Of a stretch of DNA of 64,000 nucleotides, positions 7,643 to 14,645 are shown piece after piece (positions within the stretch are counted from its first letter, which is position 1; every line of letters begins with the position of its first letter). Below the pieces are notes generated by a model. That model saw nothing but the letters and a program-made list of their open reading frames with translations, did no database searches and had not been told where the DNA came from. This DNA comes from Amycolatopsis alba DSM 44262 (GTDB lineage: Bacteria > Actinomycetota > Actinomycetes > Mycobacteriales > Pseudonocardiaceae). A program made the translations under genes and the position numbers. Location: contig NZ_KB913032.1 in NCBI RefSeq assembly GCF_000384215.1, forward strand, positions 7,959,605 to 8,023,604, in the 5' to 3' direction.

Positions 7643-8128
7643 CGGCCGGGATACACGTTTACGTGTCGCGGAGTCCGCCGACGGCGGGCACGGTCGCCTC
7701 GGCCTGTTCCGCCGTCAGTCCGGCAGACGGTGCGAAAACCGCCGCGCGGACACCCCGTTCGCAGCGGCATCCGCATCGTGCGGTCACCCGTGCGAGGGCG
7801 ATTTCCCGGTCCGGCGCGGGCGATTCCCCGTGTCCGAACTGCTTCCCGACGCGACGCACCCGCTGGAAAACCGGGGTATCGCCGGGGAAAAGGCCTTGCA
7901 GTGAGTGACCATGCGCGGCCGTGAATCATCCCCGGCGGTATTGCCAGGTGTGCCGAGCAGCGTACGGTGAGAAGCACGTGAGGTTGAGTCCACCAGCCCG
8001 CGCGAACGACCCGCATGTCCGCGGCCCGAACTTTCACAGGGCGACGCGGCGGCGAGTTGACTTGCGCAGCCGTTGTGCAGGCTTACCCGTTGTCCGTCTC
8101 GTCCCCGGCTATCCGGGAGACCAGCGTC
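7643..8128. other. Gene-poor 486-bp gap with a perfect 14-bp palindrome
   Basis: No convincing gene is seen. At 7653-7666 is ACACGTTTACGTGT, a 6-2-6 palindrome of the kind bound by dimeric regulators. The best open frame is on the minus strand at 7659-7859 (66 codons from GTG, with RCGCRCERG). Its third-position GC is visibly lower than that of neighbouring genes and it lacks a clear ribosome site, so it is not called. Part of the gap must carry the promoter of the STAS gene at 8129. Confidence 0.4.
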
Positions 8129-8587
8129 ATGACCGACCGAATTCCGTTCACGCGAGGCAGCCGCGACGGCCCCGCCCTCCGCACCGTCATCCACCCCGCC
8201 GCTCCGAGGCCGCGTCCGCCGGGCGAACACCTGCTGCGCGTCCAGCGGACCCGATGGAGTGAAGATCTGCTCATCGTCTCCGCGGCGGGCGAGATCGATC
8301 TCGCCACGGCCGGACGTCTCGAAGGCGCACTGTGGGGCGAGCTTCCCTCCGCCACGGTGCTCGATCTCACCGAGGTCAGCTTCCTCGGTGTCGCCGGGCT
8401 GCGGGTCATCGAATCCGCCGCCGCCCGCGCCCGCACCGAACGCCGCACGACCGGGGTCGTCGCCGACACCCGGCCGGTACTGCGGCTGCTGCACCTGTTC
8501 GGCGTCGAGGCCCACATCCCCGTGTACCGGTACCTCGACAACGCTATCCGCGAAGTGCCGAAAGCCTTGCCCGCGCCGAATCCCTGA
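8129..8587 (+). CDS. STAS-domain anti-anti-sigma-like protein lacking the phosphorylatable Ser
   Basis: A 152-residue protein. After a 40-residue Pro/Arg-rich leader comes a STAS fold (LLIVSAAGEIDLATAGRLEG, TVLDLTEVSFLGVAGLRVIE). In SpoIIAA/RsbV proteins the loop reads D-S-(S/T)-G-L, and the Ser is phosphorylated by the partner kinase. Here residues 86-91 are LGVAGL, so both the Asp and the Ser are replaced. It probably binds a kinase or sigma partner constitutively or has another STAS role. ATG 8129 has GGGAGA upstream; longer frames lack a ribosome site. It converges with the second STAS gene. Confidence 0.8.
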   Translation: MTDRIPFTRGSRDGPALRTVIHPAAPRPRPPGEHLLRVQRTRWSEDLLIVSAAGEIDLATAGRLEGALWGELPSATVLDLTEVSFLGVAGLRVIESAAARARTERRTTGVVADTRPVLRLLHLFGVEAHIPVYRYLDNAIREVPKALPAPNP

Positions 8588-8600
8588 GGCGCGGTGACGC

Positions 8601-8951
8601 TCAGGATCCGGCGAGTGGCAGCAGCGTGGACAAGCCCGTCTTCAGCGCCAGCCGCCGGATCGTCGGCGACGGCAGGAAACTCAGGTCGACGCCGTGGGTG
8701 GCGCACCGGTCGTTGATCCGGACCAGCGTCGCCAGCCCGGTGGAATCACAGAAGTCCACGTCTTCGAGGTCGACGACGAGCTTGCCGGGCACGGGCTCCA
8801 GCGCCTCCTCGAACGTCTCCTTGAGATCTTCTGACGTCGTCAGGTCGATTTCGCCCGCCACAGCGATGACCACCTGGGCGCCGTCAGGCCTGGCGACGGT
8901 CACCGAGAACGGAACTTCCCGGTTGTCGCCGTCTCCGCTCGTCACCGTCAT
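8601..8951 (-). CDS. Anti-anti-sigma factor (RsbV/SpoIIAA-like STAS protein)
   Basis: A 116-residue single STAS domain. AVAGEIDLTTSEDLKETFEE and VVDLEDVDFCDSTGLATLVR match the family, with Ser70 in CDSTGL the expected phosphorylation site. In partner switching the unphosphorylated form sequesters an RsbW-type kinase and frees a sigma factor. The gene is divergent from the RsbW-like gene at 9102, the likely partner. ATG 8951 is chosen because it begins just before the domain; a GAGGGG precedes it. The sigma factor itself is not in the window. Confidence 0.87.
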   Translation of the reverse strand: MTVTSGDGDNREVPFSVTVARPDGAQVVIAVAGEIDLTTSEDLKETFEEALEPVPGKLVVDLEDVDFCDSTGLATLVRINDRCATHGVDLSFLPSPTIRRLALKTGLSTLLPLAGS

Positions 8952-9101
8952 CCACCCCTCACGATCGGCAGTCCGAGAGTCCCGAACATATCGGATGACG
9001 GCGTTCGATTGCGCGGCACTCGCGTCCCGATCGCGGCGGTGCCTTAGCCTGTTCCGAGGAACCGGCGGTCGTCGACCGCGGCGGACAAGGAGGAGAGCTC
9101 C

Positions 9102-9518
9102 GTGATGCCGATCGACGAGCCGGTGCGCAAGGGCACCGACCAGCTGGCCCTCGATGTCGCCGCCGTCCCCGGCCAAGCGGCCGCGTTGCGGGACGTCCTG
9201 GCGAACTGGGCACTCGAGCGGGGCCTTCCCCGCGAACTGGCCGAGGACCTCAAACTCACCGCATACGAAGCGATGACGAACGTCGTGAAGCACGCGTACC
9301 CGGACGGCACCGACGACAACAGGATGACGGTCACCGCCGCCCACGAGAACGGTCACATCAAGATCACCGTCGCCGACGAGGGCCGCTGGCGCGACGGCCG
9401 CCGCCCGGACGGCGGCCGTGGCTTGCCCATCATCCGCGCCTTCGCGCCGGAGGCTTCGGTCACGAGCACGACCACCGGGACCATCGTCCGGCTCGCCTGG
9501 CCCTGTCCCCCGGCCTGA
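9102..9518 (+). CDS. RsbW-like anti-sigma serine kinase (HATPase_c_2)
   Basis: A 138-residue GHKL ATPase-fold protein. The N-box is LKLTAYEAMTNVVKHAYPDG, the G1 region ITVADEGRWRDG, and a glycine-rich lid RPDGGRGLPIIRAF follows. Such proteins bind a sigma factor and phosphorylate a STAS antagonist. The partner here is probably the STAS protein encoded divergently at 8601-8951. The start is GTG 9102 with GGAGG 8 nt upstream; ATG 9105 is possible but less well spaced. Confidence 0.87.
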   Translation: MMPIDEPVRKGTDQLALDVAAVPGQAAALRDVLANWALERGLPRELAEDLKLTAYEAMTNVVKHAYPDGTDDNRMTVTAAHENGHIKITVADEGRWRDGRRPDGGRGLPIIRAFAPEASVTSTTTGTIVRLAWPCPPA

Positions 9519-9525
9519 TTCGCGC

Positions 9526-10074
9526 TCAGCCCGCCAGTGGGTCGGCGAGGATCCCGTTGACCCAGCTGCCCGGACGCGTGGCGGCGTCCTGGCGGAGCAC
9601 CGGCAGGCCGGACGGCCAGTCCGCGCTCAGCGCCTCGGTCTGCCCCGGCGGGATGGTCACCAGCTTCGACGGCGTCCAGGAGGTGGAGCCGCCACTGCCG
9701 GTCGAGCCCGGCGCCGAGGACAGCACGGTGACGGTCGCGGTCGCCGTCGAACCCGCCGGGACCTCGTTGACGCGGACGCCGTTGTCCACCCGCGGCAGGT
9801 GGTAGACGGATCCGTTCGGGTCATCCGGGCCGACCAGATCGACTCCGGGCACCCCGTGCAGGCCGCAGGCCTCCGACGAGATGTTCTTGAAAGTCAGCGG
9901 AACGTCGTACTGGCCGGTCGACTCTTCGAGCTGCTTCGGCTCCCCCAGAGAGACCGCGAGATCGGCCGTCTCGCACCGCGAAGTGGCGGCTTCGGCCGGG
10001 ACGGCCGTCATCGCGAGCGTTCCGGTCAGCACCGCGACACCCAGGGAAACACGGTTGATCCGCTTGCCGGACAT
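9526..10074 (-). CDS. Secreted DUF4232 protein (paralogue 1)
   Basis: A 182-residue protein with a Sec signal peptide (KRINRVSLGVAVLTGTLAMT, cleavage probably after AEA) and one DUF4232 domain. The Cys pair at SRCETAD and SEACGLHG, and VPLTFKNISSEACGL and LPRVDNGVRV, are characteristic. The role of DUF4232 is not known; proteins of this type are common secreted actinobacterial proteins. GAAGGAGGA precedes ATG 10074. It follows a paralogue 26 bp upstream and is probably cotranscribed with it. Confidence 0.8.
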   Translation of the reverse strand: MSGKRINRVSLGVAVLTGTLAMTAVPAEAATSRCETADLAVSLGEPKQLEESTGQYDVPLTFKNISSEACGLHGVPGVDLVGPDDPNGSVYHLPRVDNGVRVNEVPAGSTATATVTVLSSAPGSTGSGGSTSWTPSKLVTIPPGQTEALSADWPSGLPVLRQDAATRPGSWVNGILADPLAG

Positions 10075-10100
10075 GGTTTTCCTCCTTCGCTCGGCGGGAT

Positions 10101-10616
10101 TCAGGCGGTGACGGCGGTGACCTGGACGGCGGCGCCCTTCAGCGGCTCGCCCTCGGGCCAGTCCGCGACGACGGGAACCCCGCCCGGCCCGGTCGGCAGG
10201 TCGAAGGTGATCGTCGTCGGCGTGTGCGGGTTCGGCGCCTCGGCGGAGGCCTGCACGATGCGCGACACGGCCGGATGTCCCTCGCGAAGGTTCACCGGCG
10301 CCGCGTTCGCCGCGGTGGCGTCCGGCACGGCCGTGACGTCGTCGATGAGCTGACCGTCGTCGACGAACGACAGCGCGGTGGGCGCGCCCTGGAGCTTGCA
10401 GTTCGTGGTCGGCGACGCGGCGGTGTAGGTGAGGACGTACGCCTCGTGGCCCGCCGAGTGCGACGGATCCGGTGTCACGGTCACCTCGACGTCGGACGCG
10501 CCGCAGAGTTTGTCGCTCGGCATCGCCCCGGCGACCCCGCCCGCGGCCAGCACCCCGCCCGTGACCAGTCCCCCGACGGTCATCGCCACGGCCGCTCGCT
10601 TCATCGGGACGTTCAT
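10101..10616 (-). CDS. Secreted DUF4232 protein (paralogue 2)
   Basis: A 171-residue secreted protein with a signal peptide (MKRAAVAMTVGGLVTGGVLA, cleavage near AGA/MPSD) and a DUF4232-like domain with Cys at DKLCGASD and TTNCKLQG. VLTYTAASPTTNCKLQG aligns with VPLTFKNISSEACGLHG of the next gene, so the pair arose by duplication and has diverged strongly. ATG 10616 or the Met four codons later could be the start. Confidence 0.78.
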   Translation of the reverse strand: MNVPMKRAAVAMTVGGLVTGGVLAAGGVAGAMPSDKLCGASDVEVTVTPDPSHSAGHEAYVLTYTAASPTTNCKLQGAPTALSFVDDGQLIDDVTAVPDATAANAAPVNLREGHPAVSRIVQASAEAPNPHTPTTITFDLPTGPGGVPVVADWPEGEPLKGAAVQVTAVTA

Positions 10617-10747
10617 GACATCTCCTTCTGCTCGGTGATCGATTCACGTTGATCGAACTCACTGAGAAAGATGCCCACACGCGCCCCGAAGATGCGTGAA
10701 GATGATGTTGATCCCCCGAAAGCAACCCGGAGGAGTGACAGGCGTCT

Positions 10748-11581
10748 TTAAGAACGCCTGACCGCGTGCGCGGCCCAGCGGCCGTTGATGCGGTGGACCT
10801 CGACGTCCCGTTCGTAGCAGGCGGAAAGGCCCTCGTCGGTGAGGACCTCGTCGATCGGCCCCGCGCCGGTGACCTTGCCGCGCCGCACCATCAGGGCGTG
10901 CGTGGCCGTTGCCGGGATCTCCTCCAGGTGGTGCGTCACGGTGACCGTGGCCAGTTCGGGCTGAGCCAGCGTCAGGTTCTCCAGCGCCATCAGGAGGTCC
11001 TCGCGGCCGGGCAGGTCGAGACCGGCGAACGGCTCGTCCAGCAGGAGCAGCAGCGGATCGGCCATCAGCGCCCTGGCGAGCCGGACCCTGGCCCGTTCGC
11101 CCTGCGAGCACACGCGCACCGGCCGGTCACGCAGTTCGGTGCAGCCGACCAGTTCGAGCAGTTTCGACGCCCGGTCCCGGATCGCGTCGTCGTAGCGGTC
11201 CCACAGCGGGAGGACACTTCCGCTGAACCCGGTGAGCACCACGGTGTGCGCGTCGTGGTTCTCCGCGTCGGGCAGCCGCTGGTTGGCCCCGACGAAGCCG
11301 ATGTGCGTCCGCACGTCACGCAGGTCGACCGCGCCCATGCGGTGGCCGAGCACGACGGCCGTGCCCGCGCTGGGGAACCGCTGGGTCGAGGCCACCGAGA
11401 GGATCGTCGACTTCCCGGCGCCGTTGCGGCCGAGGACGACCCAGCGCTGGCCGTAGTCCACCCGCCAGTCCACCTCCGACACCAGCGGCACGCGGCCGAC
11501 GTGCACCTCGACCCCGGCGAGCTCCACCGCGGGTCCGTCGAGATTCGGCTGGACGAAGACGGGCTTGTTCACACGGTTCAT
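10748..11581 (-). CDS. Orphan ABC transporter ATP-binding protein
   Basis: A 277-residue ABC ATPase. It has Walker A GRNGAGKST (residues 51-59), a Q-loop region, the signature CSQGERARVRLARAL (LSGGQ-like but SQGER), Walker B LLLLLDEPF and the switch His in VTVTHHLEEIP. The overall pattern resembles single-domain ModF/YlmA-like ATPases. No permease or binding protein is adjacent, so transport is unproven; a regulatory or soluble ABC role is equally possible. Confidence 0.85.
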   Translation of the reverse strand: MNRVNKPVFVQPNLDGPAVELAGVEVHVGRVPLVSEVDWRVDYGQRWVVLGRNGAGKSTILSVASTQRFPSAGTAVVLGHRMGAVDLRDVRTHIGFVGANQRLPDAENHDAHTVVLTGFSGSVLPLWDRYDDAIRDRASKLLELVGCTELRDRPVRVCSQGERARVRLARALMADPLLLLLDEPFAGLDLPGREDLLMALENLTLAQPELATVTVTHHLEEIPATATHALMVRRGKVTGAGPIDEVLTDEGLSACYERDVEVHRINGRWAAHAVRRS

Positions 11582-11620
11582 GATCGCAGGGCACGCGGCC
11601 GGGTCCCGGCCGGGGTCCGA

Positions 11621-12196
11621 TCATCGGATGACGTCGTAGACCAGCTTCTGGACCCCATTGCCGTAGGCCTCGCTCTCGACGAGCTTGAGGCTCTGCTTGT
11701 CCTTGTCGGTGTCGCTGAACAGCTTCTTGCCCGCGCCGAGCAGGACCGGGAACAGCAGCAGGTGGTAGCGGTCGATCAGACCGGCGTCGGCGAGGTTCCG
11801 GTTCAGCTCCGCGCTGCCGTGGACGATGATCGGGCCGCCCTCGGTCTCCTTGAGCTTCGCGACGTCGTCCAGCGAACGCAGGATCGTGGTCTCGCCCCAG
11901 TTGCCGACGAGGTCCTCGTCCCGCAGCGTGGTCGAAACGACGTACTTCGGCATCGCGTTGTAGCCTGCGAATTCGACGGTCATGTCCGGCCACACCGGCG
12001 AGAACGCCTGGTAGCTGGCCCGGCCCATCATCATCGCCGTGGCCTCGCCCTGCTCGCGGCCCTTGAGCTCGTACGCCGCTTCGTCGAACTCGATGCCGTT
12101 GAAGGTCCAGCCGGAGTTGCGGTAGCCGGGCTCCCCGCCGGGCCCTTCGACGACGCCGTCGAGCGAGACGAACGCGGTGGCGATCAGGGTGCGCAT
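11621..12196 (-). CDS. RibD C-terminal/dihydrofolate-reductase-like protein
   Basis: A 191-residue protein of the bacterial RibD_C/DHFR-like superfamily. It begins RTLIATAFVSLDGVVEGPGG and contains ATAMMMGRASYQAFSPVWPD, KYVVSTTL and GPIIVHGSAELNRNLADAGL, the usual NADPH-binding elements. These proteins are reductases of unknown substrate and rarely true folate enzymes. AAGGAG lies 8-9 nt upstream of ATG 12196; the very long frame continuing upstream is antisense to the two-component genes. Confidence 0.88.
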   Translation of the reverse strand: MRTLIATAFVSLDGVVEGPGGEPGYRNSGWTFNGIEFDEAAYELKGREQGEATAMMMGRASYQAFSPVWPDMTVEFAGYNAMPKYVVSTTLRDEDLVGNWGETTILRSLDDVAKLKETEGGPIIVHGSAELNRNLADAGLIDRYHLLLFPVLLGAGKKLFSDTDKDKQSLKLVESEAYGNGVQKLVYDVIR

Positions 12197-12282
12197 CTGG
12201 TTTCTCCTTGATGGTTCCGAACTGCTTTCGACACTGCGTCGACCGGGGACCGGCGGATTCGACATCGTGCCGGAAAAAAGTT

Positions 12283-12954
12283 TCAGGCCTCCGCGTCGCG
12301 GACCAGCAGGGCGATCTGGACCCGGTTCTCCGCACCGAGTTTCGAGAGCAAGCTGCTGGTGTGGGCCTTGACCGTCGCGACGGTGATGTCCAGCCTCCGC
12401 GCGACGTCGGTGTTGGACAGCCCTTCCGCGATGGCGTTCGCGGTCTCGCGCTCGCGGTCGGTCAGGGTGGCCAGCAGACCGGCCGCCGTCTCGCGGGACG
12501 CCCGGCGCGCGTCGGAGGACCGCGGGCCGGTGGCGGCGGTGATCAGCCGTGCCGTGGCGGCGGGAGACAGCGCGGGTTCCCCGGTCGCCACCGTCCGGAT
12601 CGCCGCCAGTATCCGCGGCGGCGGGGTGTCCTTGAGCAGGAACCCGAGCGCGCCCACCCGGAGCGCGCCCAGCACCATCTCGTCCGAGTCGAACGTGGTG
12701 AGCACCAGTACCCGCGGCGGTTCCGGGGACCGGAGGATCTCCTCGGTCGCGCTCAGCCCGTCGCGGCCGGGCATCCGGACGTCCATCAAGACGACGTCGG
12801 GCCGCTGCTCCCCCACCACGGTGATCGCGGCCTCGCCGTCCGCGGCCTCGCCGACCACGACGAGGTCGGGTTCGCCGTCGACGATGAGCCGCAACGCCAT
12901 CCGCACCAGATGCTCGTCGTCGACGAGCACGACGCGGACCCGCTCGTTTCCCAT
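12283..12954 (-). CDS. NarL/LuxR-family response regulator
   Basis: A 223-residue protein. The receiver domain (residues 6-120) has VVLVDDEH, the phosphoacceptor Asp58 in VVLMDVRMPG and Lys in FLLKDT. The C-terminal LuxR HTH contains LTDRERETANAIAEGLSNTD and VATVKAHTSSLLSKLG. Its ATG immediately follows the kinase TGA (TGAATG), so the two are cotranslated. Targets are unknown. Confidence 0.93.
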   Translation of the reverse strand: MGNERVRVVLVDDEHLVRMALRLIVDGEPDLVVVGEAADGEAAITVVGEQRPDVVLMDVRMPGRDGLSATEEILRSPEPPRVLVLTTFDSDEMVLGALRVGALGFLLKDTPPPRILAAIRTVATGEPALSPAATARLITAATGPRSSDARRASRETAAGLLATLTDRERETANAIAEGLSNTDVARRLDITVATVKAHTSSLLSKLGAENRVQIALLVRDAEA

Positions 12955-14139
12955 TCACTCGCTCCCTTCGCGGACCGGCCAGGGTAGCCGCGCGGCAAGG
13001 ACGAACCCGCCGCCAGGTTCCGCGCGATGGTCCAGTTCGCCGCCCGCCAGTCCGACTCGCTCGGAGAGGCCGAGCAGCCCGTACCCCGAAGCGGGCGGGC
13101 CCGCCGTCTTCCGCGCCGCACCGGAGTCCCGGATCGTCGCCCGCAGACCGTCGCCCGCCTCTCCCTCGACGGCGACCGCAACGCTGGCTCCCGGCGCGTG
13201 TTTGCCCGCGTTGGTGAGCCCTTCCTGGACGACCCGGTAGACGGTCCTCGCGATCGCGTCCGGTGGCTCGCCTTCCGTCGTGTTCGCCAGGGTGACGTCC
13301 AGTCCCAGCGCCCGCGCGTCCGCGACGAGCGCTGGCAGATCGGTGAGCGAGGGTTGCGGCGGCTCCAGCTCGTCCGGGCTCGCCCGCAGCACGCCGAGGA
13401 CGTCCCGCAACTCCTCCAGCGCCTGATGCGAACCGTCGGCGATCCCGCGAGCCAGCTCCGCGACCTGGTCGGCGGGCAGGTCCGGGCGATGCCCCAGCAC
13501 CCCTGCCTGCATGGCGACCAGCGAGACCCGGTGCGCGAGGACGTCGTGCATCTCGCGGGCGATCCGGTGCCGCTCCACGATCCGCGCCTCGGCCGCACGC
13601 GCGGCCTGCTCCCGCTTCGCGCTTTCGACCTGTTCCCGCAGGGAGCGCACCTCCTCCCGGCGCGCGCCGATCGCGGCGCCGACGGCCACCACGATGCCCA
13701 CCATCAAAAGCGGAAGACTGATCACCAGCCACAGCGGTCCCGCCGGCTCGCGATGCGGGTAGAGGTCGTTGCCCAGCACCGCCGTGACCAGGGACAACAC
13801 CGCCGCGACCGCCGTTTCGGCCGGTCGCCGCCGGGCGGCCAGCGAACAGAGCGCCAGCAACGACGCGCCGCCGGACAGGACCGAAGCCGTCGAGACGAGG
13901 ATGACCCCGAGCGTGATCGCGACCGGGAAACGACGGCGCCACAGCAGAGCGATCAAACAGAGGAGCGCCAGCGCCGGATCACCCGTGATCATCCAGTCGA
14001 TCCTCGGCCCCGACGCTCCCACCGGCAGTTGCGACGCCGTCATGACCCAGAGCAACACGCCCAGCGCGGCCGCGGCGAGCAGGCGCCAGGCCTGCCCCCA
14101 CGGACGGAGGGGTGGCTGGGCGCCGACGTCGGTGAGCAC
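12955..14139 (-). CDS. HisKA_3 sensor histidine kinase
   Basis: A 394-residue kinase with about five N-terminal transmembrane helices (residues 15-160), a short coiled coil (REEVRSLREQVESAKREQ), the HisKA_3 motif RHRIAREMHDVLAHR with phosphoacceptor His198, and a C-terminal GHKL ATPase (VVQEGLTNAGKHAPG, TIRDSGA, SGYGLLGLSERV). It pairs with the response regulator directly downstream. The extracytoplasmic loops are short, so it probably senses membrane state or a membrane-soluble ligand. Confidence 0.93.
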   Translation of the reverse strand: MLTDVGAQPPLRPWGQAWRLLAAAALGVLLWVMTASQLPVGASGPRIDWMITGDPALALLCLIALLWRRRFPVAITLGVILVSTASVLSGGASLLALCSLAARRRPAETAVAAVLSLVTAVLGNDLYPHREPAGPLWLVISLPLLMVGIVVAVGAAIGARREEVRSLREQVESAKREQAARAAEARIVERHRIAREMHDVLAHRVSLVAMQAGVLGHRPDLPADQVAELARGIADGSHQALEELRDVLGVLRASPDELEPPQPSLTDLPALVADARALGLDVTLANTTEGEPPDAIARTVYRVVQEGLTNAGKHAPGASVAVAVEGEAGDGLRATIRDSGAARKTAGPPASGYGLLGLSERVGLAGGELDHRAEPGGGFVLAARLPWPVREGSE

Positions 14140-14321
14140 GGGCCCATCATGGTCGACCCGCCGGGGACGGCGCAGCCGGACTCGGGACGATTCCGGCCCC
14201 GACCTCGGTCGCGGCAGGGGTCGACTTTGGTCGAACGCGGCGCGAGACGCGATGCCGATGTGGTCGCGGCGCGACCGGGAGATGCTGGACGTATCACCGG
14301 GAAACAGGGGGTAGAGAGAGC

Positions 14322-14555
14322 ATGAGCAAGGGTGGCTGGCAGGGGCTGCAGATCGTCGGGATGGTGATCGTCGCCGTCTTCGCGCAGGCCTCCATCCGCA
14401 GCCTTTTCGACCATTCCGCGACCCAGTTATGGGGCGCGTTCGACTGGGTACCCGGTGAGTGGGGCGGCAGGCTGCTCGTGTTCCTGCTGCTCGCGGCGGC
14501 GGGACTCGTGCTGGCGGGCTGGGCCCACGACCGCGGCAAGCAAGCTGCCAGCTAG
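14322..14555 (+). CDS. Small two-helix membrane protein, unknown function
   Basis: A 77-residue protein with two hydrophobic stretches (about residues 7-25 and 50-67) separated by a polar loop containing DWVPGEWGG. GAGAGAG precedes ATG 14322. It is divergent from the two-component operon, separated by 182 bp, which suggests it could be a target or accessory of that system. No family is recognised. Confidence 0.65.
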   Translation: MSKGGWQGLQIVGMVIVAVFAQASIRSLFDHSATQLWGAFDWVPGEWGGRLLVFLLLAAAGLVLAGWAHDRGKQAAS

Positions 14556-14645
14556 GAGAACGCCGGTCCGCTAGGATCCGCAGCCGGGCGATTCCCGTCT
14601 ACATCGGACGGAGTGTCGCGGGTCCTGGCGATCGCGGGAGAGTGC

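Noticed and set aside
7659-7859. A 66-codon minus-strand frame with RCGCRCERG.
   Set aside because: Third-position GC is clearly lower than in neighbouring genes and there is no ribosome site. It cannot be supported.
9526-10725. A 399-codon minus-strand frame over both DUF4232 genes.
   Set aside because: Its N-terminal 200 residues are Arg/Gly-rich out-of-frame reading of the gene at 10101. The real gene starts at 10074 with a signal peptide and a ribosome site.
11621-13942. A 773-codon minus-strand frame covering the two-component genes.
   Set aside because: Only the last 191 codons resemble a protein family. The rest is a GC-rich shadow frame of the kinase and regulator genes.
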